Of a stretch of 64,000 bases of DNA, positions 23,013 through 34,700 are shown in pieces (within the stretch, counting starts at the first letter, position 1; each line of letters begins with the position of its first letter). Location: assembly GCA_015501055.1 (NCBI GenBank), contig JADNYV010000084.1, positions 83,363 to 147,362 of the forward strand. The letters run 5' to 3'. This DNA is from Mucidula mucida (Eukaryota > Basidiomycota > Agaricomycetes > Agaricales > Physalacriaceae). The notes beneath the pieces are model-generated. The model saw only the letters and a program-made list of their open reading frames with translations, was not told where the DNA came from and searched no databases. The position numbers and the translations under genes were made by a program.

Positions 23013-23464
23013 GATAGATAGTAGTAATTAGCTGGTCATGGTGGTAAAATGAAGAGCATGCTTTGATGCAATGACTCGGATCGGATCTTTCGGCCCGGGT
23101 GGCGGTTATCGTTACATGTGGCGCTAAAGCAACGTAGAATTCGATTCAAACAAGATATGGGATCTTCCGGTTCGTGGTACTTGGTGGACTGGAAGGTCCC
23201 GCACTGGCCGGTGCCAATTCCGAGCTTGTTCAATAGAACGGCTGTGCTGACCACAGGCTGGTGCTAGCAGTTACTGTGAACTTGGCATGTGAAAGGCTAT
23301 GGACTGCGTCGTTAGTAGGGAACACGATAGTTTGGGCTGGAATCGCGAGTTTTCACACAGATACGATTGAAAAAGGCAGTAACTAATCCGCAGGTTGAAC
23401 TACGAGTATGTAAATGTACAGACGATACGCGAAGCAGAAATTTGTGAAGAGACAGTCGTAAATT
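23013..23464. other. No gene recognised
   Basis: About 450 bp between the start of aspartokinase and the end of the Vps62-like gene. No open frame with a recognisable product. It probably holds the aspartokinase promoter. Confidence 0.4.
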
Positions 23465-24109
23465 TTACATAGCGAGGACCTTTGAACGATTCAACGAGAA
23501 ACAGACGTCCTGGGAAGCTTGCCCGTGCCCCTTGACAGGAATGATCACGTTGGGAAAGACACCACTGGCTCCGGTCGTGCGCCACACACTCCCACCACTA
23601 TTCGCGCCAACACCGTTATCGTCCCAGACCCAAGTTGGCGTATCCGTCACTACCAAATCCTTCCTGATAGCCTTGAGCCCATTCGTCAGTATCCAACTTG
23701 GTGCCGGGTACCCGCCACTCTTCACGGTTCTGATGAATATCCCCCCAGCTACGACGTAGTTATCGCTGGGTGGTATGCCGCGCCAGAGAGCGAAGTTCCA
23801 AGACTTCCCTGACCCAGTGTCAGTCCAGACGCACTCCCAAGACGCGACATCTACGAGTGCGTCGGGCTCTAAAGCACGAACGATGACGGCATGGGGAGCG
23901 GTGTCGTTACTGCTCCAGCTCTGACCCAGATAGCACCAGCCGTCTGGAACTGTAACAGAGAACTCAATGTCGTTCGTAGAAGCACAATAGTAGCTGTACT
24001 CACGATCGGGGCGCCAGACCTGAAGATTGGCATCAGCTTTTGAGCCACCGTCATGCGCCGTCATGATGGAGAAGCTGACGGTCCTATAGGCGAGCGAGGG
24101 CTCTGGCAT
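23465..24109 (-). CDS. Vps62-like (DUF946-type) domain protein
   Basis: A single-exon frame of 214 aa. Its spaced pattern of QVWRPDREYSYYC, GWCYLGQSW, FALWRGIPPSDNYVVAGGIF and WVWDDNGVGANSG matches the Vps62-like family, in which repeated W-R-P and G-Y-x-x-x-G strands build a beta-prism-like fold. The family is named after yeast Vps62, but its biochemical role is unclear. Related domains also occur in secreted fungal and bacterial proteins. No signal peptide is obvious at the chosen start (24109); an in-frame ATG at 24226 lengthens the N-terminus without adding one. The gene lies on the same strand as, and downstream of, the RHS-repeat gene, separated by a decayed tandem repeat. Family assignment is by motif recognition. 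Confidence 0.6.
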   Translation of the reverse strand: MPEPSLAYRTVSFSIMTAHDGGSKADANLQVWRPDREYSYYCASTNDIEFSVTVPDGWCYLGQSWSSNDTAPHAVIVRALEPDALVDVASWECVWTDTGSGKSWNFALWRGIPPSDNYVVAGGIFIRTVKSGGYPAPSWILTNGLKAIRKDLVVTDTPTWVWDDNGVGANSGGSVWRTTGASGVFPNVIIPVKGHGQASQDVCFSLNRSKVLAM

Positions 24110-24329
24110 CTTTGGCTGGCTCGAGAGGATGAAATGACTCGACAGCTCGATGAGATGGCTTGAACAAATGCCCGGGTATATATATTGAGCGCCCTGTTTG
24201 CTCAAGGAACTCAGGTTTCTGCTCATGTGAGGTCATGGAATCGTACGTTAAAGAAACTACACGATCACTGGTCAATTCCGCCACCACCCAGCTAAGACAC
24301 TCGAAGTTTCCGCAAAAATCCTTGTTCAA

Positions 24330-25320
24330 CAGAGAATCGATGCTCCGCTGCGATTTGGACAAGATTTGGGCCCCGCTAGGTCGGCTATGAGCAATCGTCG
24401 ATGTCGATACAGTATATTGAACTCTTCGAACATTAAACGGCTTGATAGACACAGATACGATGTTCCGCCGCGATGGTTGGGCCTCGCAAACAATGGACAT
24501 TCGTCGATACAAGGTTTGGGCTTCGCAGGTGAGCTATGGTCAAATCGTTGATACAGTAGACTCCAGTCTTGTGACATCACGACCACCTCTAGCCGCGCCA
24601 AGACCACTGAACAGAATGAAATATCCTAGAGCTTGATTAACAGCGATTAGATCTTTCGATGCAATTCATGAAGGTACGGGCAATCGCCGATAGAGTATAC
24701 TTCACTCTTGTAACAACAATCCCCGCATCAACCCCAGATCGAAGAATTGGAGAGCTTGAGAGATACGATCTTCTAGTGCGATCTCGGACAAGGTTTGGAC
24801 CTCGCCGAGTAAGCTATGGGCAATCGTCGATACAGTAGACTGCCCTCATGGCCCATCTCTACCCGCGTCAATACCGGGTTGGAAGTGACTATCCTAGAGT
24901 TTTGATGAACAGAGATGAGACCAATCGAAGCAATTCGGAAAGGTATGGGGCAATCGCCGCCGAGGGAGTAGACTTCACACTTGGAACAAAATCCCCGAAC
25001 CCCAGATCGAAGAACTAGAGAGGTTGATGAACAGAGATATGATTGTGCACCGCGATTCGGACAAGGTTTAGACCTCACCAAGTAAGCTATAGCAATAGTC
25101 AGTACAATAAACTGCCCTCTTGAAAGATCACGTCCACCTCTACCCGCGTCAATACCGATTTCGAATATTCTAGAGCTTGATGAACAGAGATTAGACCTTT
25201 CGATGCGATTCAGAAAGGTATGGGCATTGGGCAATCCCCGGACCAAAATAGGAGAGCCTGATGAACCAATATTAATGTAAATCGCGATTTGGACAAGGGT
25301 GGGCCTCTCAGACGAGCTAT
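24330..25320. repeat. Degenerate tandem repeat, unit about 240-280 bp
   Basis: A composite unit recurs three to four times with many substitutions and indels. Marker phrases: GCGATTTGGACAAG-type openers near 24350, 24779, 25058 and 25282; GGGCAATCGTCGATACAGTA-type phrases near 24394, 24817 and 25090; TTGATGAACAGAGAT near 24903, 25024 and 25177; and CCCCAGATCGAAGAA near 24733 and 25001. It encodes nothing recognisable and separates the Vps62-like gene from the truncated end of the RHS-repeat gene. Confidence 0.6.
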
Positions 25321-25538
25321 ACAATTGTCCAATGACAACCGTCCATACAGCAGAAGGTCAGGTCACCTGCCTCCACAGCTCCGATCGGCGGAGATTGAAA
25401 AACTTGCCCTCTGCCTTCTCTCACTGCTGGTACGTGCCCTCTACAACGTTCGTTGTCGAAAGCTTATCCGGGAGCCGGCTGCAGGCAATATCCACGCTTG
25501 TACCTAAACCAGAATTTTCTCGTTGATAATACTTGGTT

Positions 25539-28500
25539 TTACGAGCGATCCAGCGACGACCTATGAGTGACCTGCTTTTCACCGGAGTACTTGTATCTCG
25601 CAATGCCGGAGCCTTCGGCGACTACCTTCCCAAACACATCGTACTTGTACTCGGTCACGATGTTGCCGAGAGTGTCGGAGACGGCGACGGTACTGCTCAA
25701 ATGGTCATTGTGATAATAATGGACAATGTCTGAACTCGTGTTCCCTTCCTCGTGTGCGAAGGAAGCACGACGGTATCCGTGAACAAGGTACGATGTGTAC
25801 GTCGTCTTGCCCGAAGACGCTTTGATGTCGATGTCGCATGTCTGGCTGGGATAGATGGTGATGTCGCCATTGGGGCGAACACACTTGACAAGACGTCCAC
25901 CGAAGTCATAGACCATGCGCGTATTGTCAAGCTTAACAAGGCGCCCTTGGGAATCGTATCGCATGGAGCGTGTCGTATTGCCCAAGCTGTCAAGTTTGGC
26001 TAACATGTTTCCGTCATTCGAGTATATGAACGAGCATTCAGTGGATCCGTTGCTGTTCTTGACGCTTGACAACTGCCATCCTTGATTTAGAAACGTCTTG
26101 CCGTTTTTCGTAGAGAGGTTACCGGAGGAGTCATACGTGTAGTCATCGGGAGTTGGATTGAGCTTTGCAGGATCGCTGCTCAGAGATTCCGTTAGTTGAC
26201 CTGTAAGGAACTATTCAGTACTCAAGCAAGGGTAAAAGGGACAGGACTCACCCGACGCGTCGTATTGAAAGGTGACGCTACCTGATTTGTCACCGTTGTG
26301 GTCCCGTGTATAACCATTGATCCTATCGAACGCGCCAATCTTCCAGTCTTGGCGGTGGACGGCTTGACCACCTTTTAACAGTGTGATATTCGAGATTGCA
26401 CCATTGAGGTGCGTGGCGGATGAAGCGGATAAGCCATTCCCAAAATCGCACAGAAGAGGGCGCCCGAAGACATCTTCGTAACGACTCAGCGCGATTGTAG
26501 CTTTGATGACATTGGCAGCATTCGCGAGCTCGACGCGCGAGACAGAATCCCCGTCAGGACATAGTAGTCGGTTGATGATGCTCCCATCCGGATTGACAAT
26601 CTTGAGAAGCTGGTCGAGAGGAGACCATTCGTATGAGGTCGCGTATGTGTGGCCGTCAACAGTGAGATTGTTTTTGATGAGCTGCCCATGGACATTGTAA
26701 TCGAAATTGTGCACGAGCCCACTCGAGTTCGACGACACTGACATAAGCCTGCCCTTGGCAAAGGTGCCACCAATGTCGTATGTGTAAGTGATCCTCTCTT
26801 CCGGCGTGACCATCAAAAGTAGACGTTTACAGAAGTCGTACGTGGCCACCGCTGTGGTCCCTGAGAGCACGTTTAGCACAGTGGTGCAACAATGTTCATC
26901 ATCAAAGGAGACGGAGGTATGATGGATGTCGGTGCTTTTGTTGTTGACCTTATGGGAAAGACGACGGTCAACAAGACGTGAGAGACCGTCCCAGGTCAAT
27001 GCCAGTACAGCGTCGTTGGGATCTTTCACTAGGAGAGGTCGTCCGAGGACATCGAAGGATGTGTCCACCTGTTGACCAAGCTCGTTCCGCGATGAAACGA
27101 CGTACGGCTTGACTAGGTTATCAACAGCCGGTTTCTCTGCATTGGGAAGGTACTGCGTCTTACGAGATATCGTCTTCGTTGTAGTGCCTGTGATAGACGT
27201 CTCGACGCATTCCTCCAAGCCAGTGGAGAACGCGTACGACGACGAGACAGTGGTAGAGGATAGGTCGGTAGAGGATGGCGGTATGCTTTCTTGAATGATT
27301 CGTGATCGCTCATCGTAGGTATAGCGATGGAAGGACGGAGTTGTGCCCGAGAAGTGTTCCTGCGACACCGCCGTCGTGCGCCCGGCGCCATCGTACTCTG
27401 TATCCCTCTGAATGAGACCAGACGAGCCATCCGGTTTAGAACGCTCAGTCAGCCAAACGTGACCCTCGCCATCGATGTACTCCACTCTTGCAAACCATTG
27501 CTCCTTGTCCCAAGCCGTCCTAGACTGCTCAACGTGCTTAAACTGACCGTTTTCGAACGCGAATGACTCGCTCTTGACAAGCAGCTTCGGTGACGATGGA
27601 TCCTCGTTGTACGTCTCGCGGATGCGTCCGAGAACATCGTACGTGTATGATGTCTTTCGTCCATTTGGGTCTGTGATTGAGAGCGCCTTGCCATGTTCTA
27701 GACTGAACGTCGACGTCTCAACGAGTATGGCACCCTGGGCGGAGACGAGCATTTTGGAAGAGGTAATGGTGGAGTAGGTATCGTCGTACTGGAGTTCACG
27801 ACGAGCTGGACCAGGCCCACAGACGACCGTCTCGTTACCAGCGCCGTCGTATTCCAAAGTCTGCGTCGACCAGTCACCTGCATTAACCCAATTTTTTGTC
27901 TGGCTGGGCGACTGGGTTCCCGAGAGGTAGGTGGTCTGAGTGTCTTTCAGAACCGTCCCGCTCTGCTGAATGATTTCTCGGGTTTTAGTCCCAATGACCC
28001 AAAATGACGCGGTAGAATTTGCGAAGGTAGAGGTGATAGTAAGGGCGGCAGTCCCGCCTTCGGGGGAAGCGATCACGAGCTCGCTGAGATTAGCATATTG
28101 ATCATAATGGTAAGCAGCATTGACGGTGTAGGCGAGAGCACCCTTTTCGTAGTGCACTTCGGTGAGTTGCGACATCCTGACAGAGTGGGTCTTCGTGGTA
28201 GAAACATCGTCCCAAACGTAGGCACGCGTTTGCAGTACCTGTCCTCCCTTGGTCTTCAACTCTGTTCGATTCACTTGCCCTACGAAGGGGAAGCTCTGAT
28301 AATACGATGTCGTCTCTGCAGTTCCCATCACAGCGAGCGACTTCGTTATCTTTTCAAACCCCAGCCAGCCGCGATCATCGAAACCGACACGAGCATTGCG
28401 ATAGAGATATCCCGTCTTCTCTTGCACTGTGGGAATCGCGGCGTAAGGGGTACTGACGACTTCCTTCACCACCCAGGAAGGGAAATAGACAATCTCGGAG

Positions 28501-29870
28501 CGACTATGGCTCATTTCCGAGACTTTCGAGGAGGAGAGATTAGCAGTGCTTGAGACGTTGCGTGCCATGGCGTTCGACGCGGCTAATAGGAAGTTCGAAA
28601 CATCCGAATCGGCCTCGTATGTCGAGTCGTCGCTGAGTGGGGCGTAGGTTACATCAATGCGAGCACCCATGCCATTCGCATAGCCGCTGATGTAGTCGAC
28701 GGGCTGCGATGAAACGCAGCGCATTGGACATACATTGAACTGTCCAGGTACCTGTGTGTTCAAGAGCAGGTCGGAACGTCCAATTCCTCGGAAATCTCCC
28801 CATGTCACCGCCTTATAGGCAGGTCCTTGCCGAACACTATCGACGACGTCAAACGAACCATCACGGTACTTCAACATGTGGATGTCAACACCAGGCGACA
28901 CACCGGTGCGTACAAATGTGTTGATTATGTCAAGACCATTTGTCGAGGATGTACGAGCAACGGTGAGATTTCCGTCATAGCGGAGGGTGGTTTCGATCGG
29001 GGCGGAAGAGGGGAGAAGAGTACGACCGGTACTACGCAAGACTTGAAGAACAAGGTGGGAGTTGGAGGTTCTCTTCGAGGCGACGAGCATGCTGGTCTTG
29101 CCGTCCTCATCGATAGAGTAAGGAAAGAAAGCAGTTGTATCCGTCCATACAACGCTTTCTCCCGCTTGAATCAAACCGTCGTGTACCCGATACTGGAGGG
29201 TTCCATTCACCGATTCAAGGAACGAGATATTGCAGCAGCGGACCCCATTCTTCAGCTTGGGAGAAAGAAGAAAGACGTCCTCCTGACTAAAAACTGATAA
29301 GAAATTGAAATTGAACTATTGGAGAATGAACATACCCATTGCCGTTGAGATCGCCAACGACTACAATCATATCGTCGAACGCGATACCGGTGGGGCCGTC
29401 AACGGGAGCCTTTGTCGTAAATCCCTTTCCGTCTGAAGTGAATTGGACAAACTTGACGTTGGATCCTCCGCTCTTGTAGATCCAACACGACCATTTCCCT
29501 GATAAATCAAGTATCAGTAACTTTACGGCGTCTAATTGATCTTCTCACTTCGAAGTCACCACACCGGAAAAAGCCACCGGTAGATGCTGGAGTAAATTGT
29601 AGCGACGGCTGAGCTTGAAAACCCGAGGCCGTTGAGAGCAGCACTGTGATGGTGAAGCTTTGGCCAGCCAGAGATACGTGAATCTAGCCGGCAGTATCAA
29701 TCAGTGTCGCCCATATGAGAATTGCAATGCACCGACCATATCAGTCCTTCCATCCCCGCTGATATCCAATGGGAACATTAATACATGTGAGTTAGATAGA
29801 CTAAGTACCACTCCCTGGAGATTTTTGCACGGGAAGGTTGTTCTTATCAAGGCCTCGACCCAGAATCTCA
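25539..29870 (-). CDS. RHS/YD-repeat protein of bacterial type, with introns, C-terminally truncated
   Basis: A long frame (29210-26211) plus flanking exons encode a protein of roughly 1300 residues. The 5' part (29870-29300, several short exons) has FG-GAP/VCBS-like calcium-loop motifs such as DISGDGRTD and GDLNGNG. The middle has dozens of YD repeats (for example YTYDVLGRI, YDGAGRTTAV, FDVLGRPLLV, YTYDSSGN). The 3' part ends in the RHS-associated core around DTLGNIVTEYKYDVFGK. This is the layout of TcdB/TccC and SpvB-like proteins, in which the shell encloses a C-terminal toxin. The core stops early at 25539; the expected YYGxRYYDP segment is absent from this frame, and no C-terminal toxin domain is seen. 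A GTGAGT-to-TTACAG intron (about 26216-26253) and others upstream are spliceosomal, so the gene is eukaryotically processed. The 5' end is uncertain. Whether it is expressed is unknown. Confidence 0.72.
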
Positions 29871-30152
29871 CAACTAGGAGGCGGATATGAACCGATGATT
29901 CTGCAGAAACTCTAGTAACGATGTAAGCGTATTTCGCTGCTCTTCTTTGTATTAGATGTGTGGCTCTCAATCACAGCAAGCTGAACTTTCCTGCATTTGT
30001 GTTTGTCATTTTCAAATTTCTATAGGCAAATGGCGGCACGTCATTGCTCGTGTACAACTGCAGTCCATAGTAGCGGCATGATGGGCATACATTGCATGAA
30101 GGGATGATGATAGATAGAGGACCATACAACGATATACACTGCATTCAAGCAT

Positions 30153-30759
30153 TTACCGTCCTCCCTTGCCACCCTTCATCTGCTGCTTGGACACCTTGGG
30201 TCCAGAGGGTCCGGAGGGTCGTGCAGTCTAATCACAATCAAAATCAATGATGGTTCACGAATAAAGGTATGGTCACCGACCTTTGGCTTCTTGGCCTCCT
30301 TGTCCTTCTTCTCAGCCTTCGCCTTTGTGATTGCAGCAGTCCGTGCCTGTGCACGGGCGGCGGCGGTCTGGTTGCGCTTGGCGGCGATGGCGGAAAGATC
30401 AGCACCGACGATGCCACGTTGGTGCTTCACCGTTCGGCGCGAGCGCTTCTTGGCGACCTCTTCTGTGATACCCTTCTTGTGCATGCGACGGTACACCTGT
30501 GTCCAGGCGATCTTGCGCGGGTTTTTGCGCTGCAGGAAGAGCGAGGCATTTTTTGACGTGGCGAAGCGGAAGACCTGGATATGCGTCGGTAAATAATCCG
30601 TAATGATGGGTGTACGCGGAACGCACTTTGCTGTCGCCACGAACGAAAAGTTTGCCCTTGGAGGGATAGATACGGTATCCGGAGAAAGAGTCAATCTCGA
30701 CTTTCTACACTCGCCTGTGAGCACTCTAGATGAGGCAGAATCGAATGAACACGTACCAT
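30153..30759 (-). CDS. RPL24: 60S ribosomal protein eL24
   Basis: Four exons: the start codon alone forms exon 1's coding part (30759-30757), then 30704-30627, 30574-30281 and 30227-30153, for 149 aa. The protein begins MKVEIDSFSGYRIYPSKGK, the conserved eL24 N-terminus, followed by FATSKNASLFLQRKNPRKI and WTQVYRRMHKKG, and then a Lys/Ala-rich tail ending KGGKGGR. It is a structural component of the large ribosomal subunit. The intron directly after the ATG, as in many fungal ribosomal protein genes, makes the gene easy to miss by frame inspection. The strongly biased, G/C-ending codons fit high expression. Confidence 0.95.
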
Positions 30760-30842
30760 CTATAATCGCAATGAAAAAGCAACAAAAAAGTCAGCGTCCG
30801 TCCGTCCATCATCCACAGCATCCAGCCAAATTTATGTCTCCG

Positions 30843-31083
30843 TCAAACGAATTCGGTATCGTTGAAACCGTATCCATCTAGCAGTTCCCCAGCAGCCGGT
30901 AGACGTGAATTTGTGCTCACCTTGAGGTAAGTTTTGTCGTTGAACGGTCGGTTAAGCGTCCAGGCAGCATGACACAAGCCTTCGGCTTGAGCCGATACCG
31001 TGCGAATCTCCTTCCGCATTCGTAAAGTCACGTGTACTCACTCAGGACGCGACTTCGGACCAGGCAACTTGGACGGAGCCATA
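30843..31083 (-). CDS. Possible small unidentified gene
   Basis: A minus-strand ATG at 31083 opens a short frame (MAPSKLPGPKSRPE) followed by a GTGAGT donor. A second frame, ending at 30843, contains HAAWTLNRPFNDKTYLK and GELLDGYGFNDTEFV. Joined by one intron this would be a protein of about 70 residues, of the size of small mitochondrial or ribosomal accessory subunits. I do not recognise the family, and the acceptor site is not certain. It is divergent from nothing and lies just upstream of the eL24 gene on the same strand. Confidence 0.3.
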
Positions 31084-31777
31084 TTAATGACGAACAGCTC
31101 GCTTGTTCTCCGCTGCTCGTCGTGCCTTGGACATATTCCCGCCTCCAACCACCCCCATTTGCCAAGGTGCTGCCAATGGGTACGGCACAGCCTACGGTTG
31201 TAAACACAAATGCATCAACATTTACTGGAGCCTCGCCGATTCCCGCCACGTCCTTCGGCCATCGCTATCCTCATTAGGCAACGTAGCCGCTCTCCCTCGC
31301 GTTAATGGCCATCCCGCTGTCTATCTTACAAATGTAAAATAGCGCTGGAAAGGTGATTGAATGTCTGCCTACGGGTATGCGGCTCGCCATCCTGGAACGC
31401 GGTAAAGCATGAAGTCTGTCATGACTCATGCGCGCCCTCCTCGCGGATCGATTTAGCCTGATGTTTTTCTACCCTCCCCATGTAGCCCTTCCATTTGGGC
31501 GCCAGCGCTGTTTCAACTTTCGACAAGGAAATTGCTGTGAGATCGTGATATCAGCGGGACAGATCTGACAAGAGTGCGATGGGCGCTCATGTGCGTTTAC
31601 CGGCAGCTCAAACCCCATCACCGACCGAATCGGCATATCATGCCCTTCCTCTTCTCGGTTTCCCTGTTTTCGTTGCACTTGCTTCGACAGGCCTTTATAT
31701 ACTGCACGGGGGTTACTTGATATGACTTTTGACTCGAACGCGTTTTGGCAACGACCACTTTTTCATCTCTCCTTAGG
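31084..31777. other. No gene recognised (upstream region of the A-T-R gene)
   Basis: About 700 bp without a recognisable frame. It should hold the promoter of the adenylation-reductase gene; a TTTATATACTGC element at about 31691-31702 lies about 80 nt before its likely start and may be the TATA box. Confidence 0.4.
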
Positions 31778-34700
31778 ATGCTCTCGCGAACACCTCAAGG
31801 CTTCAATCATGCTACATTTTCTTCACCACCTGTGGATGGTTCCTTGTCGATACCAGAGCTCTTCGACTACAATGGTCTACACAGTCCCGATCATCCAGCC
31901 TTTGTCTACTCAGACAAATCTGTACGACGGACGATAACTTGGTCTCATGCATCGCGTGCTGTGAACAGAGCCGCCTCATTCATTCGGCAACAAGTCGAAC
32001 AGAACGGACCACACAATGACCGAAGCATAGTCATCGCGATTCTTGCCAACCTCGGTACGTCCTATTCTACTTGTCGGACTGCACGGTTTACTCTTGCTAA
32101 TTATAACAAACTCAAAGATACCTTCACGTCTTCAACAATGATCATGGGAATCTTACGCGCGGGGTACCAAGCATTTCCCATATCAACGAGACACTCCCCG
32201 GACAGCATTGCGCAGCTCCTCCTCCGGACGCGTTCCAAGTTTCTCATCATCGGGCGCGATCCAGCGTCCATGGAACTCGCCACGTCCGCATGCGCGCTCC
32301 CGTCGATCGGTGGCGTCGTAGGCGATTTTGTCACAAAGCTGTCGCCGATCTCGTGGGAGGACATCCACGTCCACGCGGACGCGCCGTTTAGCCGTGTACC
32401 CCCACACCATCCAAGCCCGACCGACCTCGCGCTCATTCTGCACTCGTCAGGTAACGGCAATTCTCGCGTTGTTATATCCGCGCTGACCCTGACCCGCGCT
32501 CTACAGGAACAACGTCGTCATCGCCAAAGATCGTTCGAATAACACATCTCGCGTTATTGCAATGGGGCATACATCCTTGTGCGTCCTGTTCCCCTCTCTA
32601 GTGCGGTCCAGCGCTATATTTATTGTGTCCCACGTATAGATTACGGAGACACGGATCTGAGCAGCCACACTATCTCAGCGCATGCCCATCCATTGAACTG
32701 TAAGTGCTTCTCTCATCGAAGTACATCACAGTCTGATCGGCCTCCGTCTCAAGATGCTATAGGTGTTGTACCAGTCTTATGGTCGGTATGTAACCAATCG
32801 TTCTGATTATCATTTGAGCCTGACACTATGAACGTAGGCGTGCACAGGCCTAACGCTTGCCGTCTTCCCGCCGAGCGCGTGGTCCCCGGAACCGAATCCT
32901 GATGATGTCCTGTACGCGGCAGTCGAGACGGGCTGTTCGGTCTTGCTGTGTGTTCCATCGCTGCTCGAGGTGAGTAAGATCTGCAGCGGTGACACGACTC
33001 CGTGATGCTGATAATCTCTACAGGGATGGGCTCGGAATCCGCAGTGTGTGGACGCGTTGAAGGGGTTTGAGGCTGTGGTATGGTTACCGGTTTCTCGTTC
33101 AAGGAAGCACACGAGCTCATCTTTGGGAAAAGTTTTCTGCAGGTGCGGTTTTGAGGAAGCAGCCGGGCGATTTTTTGTGCAACAGTGGTGTTCGTCTACA
33201 GAATATCTATGGCGCGTAAGTGTCCACCTGCCGGGCTTACTACTGATGCTGACTGGATCTTTTCAGTACGGAATTTGGCGTCGTTAGCAACTTTCTTAAA
33301 TCTAGTGAGTGATGCCGTTTGCTTTCGCGCTTGATTGTTCACAAAGCTTTGAGATTCAGAGAGGGATGCCGACGGAATAAATGCTTGGGACTACTTTAAA
33401 GTGAACTGGTGATAGCCTGCTGCATATACGCATCCAGCTAACATCGTCTCTAGTTCTCATCAAATTGTATACCTAAAATGGTGCCGCAGGGCGGAAATGT
33501 ATATCATTTGTTCTTGATGGTACGTTGTGTCTAGAGAATGTATAAACAATCCTCACATCTGACAAAGGATTGTCCGACACACGCACTCAATGTAATCAAT
33601 GTGGAATGTCGTGGATCCCATTACTACGACACGCACGACCTGTTAATGCAGCATCCGACTGATCCTACATTGTGGCGCCTCTATGGAAGAACCGACGATA
33701 TCATCCAGCATTCGAGTGGATATAAGGTGAGTTGCTGTCGCAATGGAGGTCGCAGGCGTATACTGATGTGGTTGCTTAGACGAATCCTGTTCCAATAGGT
33801 GCAGTCTTCGTCGTCTTCTAGCACGCCACATCTGATTTCTTATATTCTTACACAGAGGACATAATATCGCGACACCACAAGATCAAGGCGTGTCTGATGT
33901 TCGGACACAGCAGACGATTCTCTGGTTTGCTTGTCGAACCGCATCCACAATTCGATACAGAGGATCCAATACTATTATATGGATTCATCGAAGATATCTG
34001 GTTTGCTTCCTGTGTTCTAACTCAATTTATTGAGCCTAATTCTTTGCTTCCAAGGCCCATCGTCGACGAAGCTAATCGCGCTTCTGCTAATCATTCGAAA
34101 ATCTGCAAAGACATGATCATGGTCACGACCTCGTCCAAGCCATTCAGACTTACGTCAAAACGCACGGTGGATCGTGATTCTATCATCAAGGAATACGAGG
34201 ACGAAATTGATGCCCTCTACCGTGCCGTCGACCCTCCCAGTCCTTTGGGTTCTCCGACAGAATCGCCACACATCGGTTTCGAGGAAAGCGACTCGATAAG
34301 ACTCGCGCGGATGGCTGTCGAGAAGTACATATCTGAGCCGCTCTCAGATGACGAGGATCTCTTCCAAGCCGGCTGTGATAGGTTCGTTTCCTCCCCCTCA
34401 ATCCACTGCTGCTCTAACTCATCGACAGCCTGCAAGCAACATGGATCCGCAACGTCATATGCAATGTCCTGCACCACAACCTCAAAGTCTCCACGCGCAA
34501 TATCCCCTATAACGTCGTCTACATCAATCCCACCATCCGCAAGCTCGGTGTGTATGTCGCGCAGGTCGTGCGCTACGGCCAGGCAGCAGTCGCGTTGTGT
34601 ACAGGCTCGAGCCGGATTGGCGAGATGGAGTCGATGGTGCGCAAGTATGGCGCAGACTTTTCGCGCCGCGTTCCTGCGACACCGCCGCCGCCGCCGCGCC

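Noticed and set aside
23519..23812. Plus-strand frames opposite the Vps62-like gene
   Set aside because: Shadow frames. The minus-strand protein has the family motifs.
24330..25320. Possible CRISPR-like array or clustered repeats
   Set aside because: Units are long (about 240-280 bp), degenerate and adjoining, with no constant short repeat and unique spacers, and the organism is a eukaryote.
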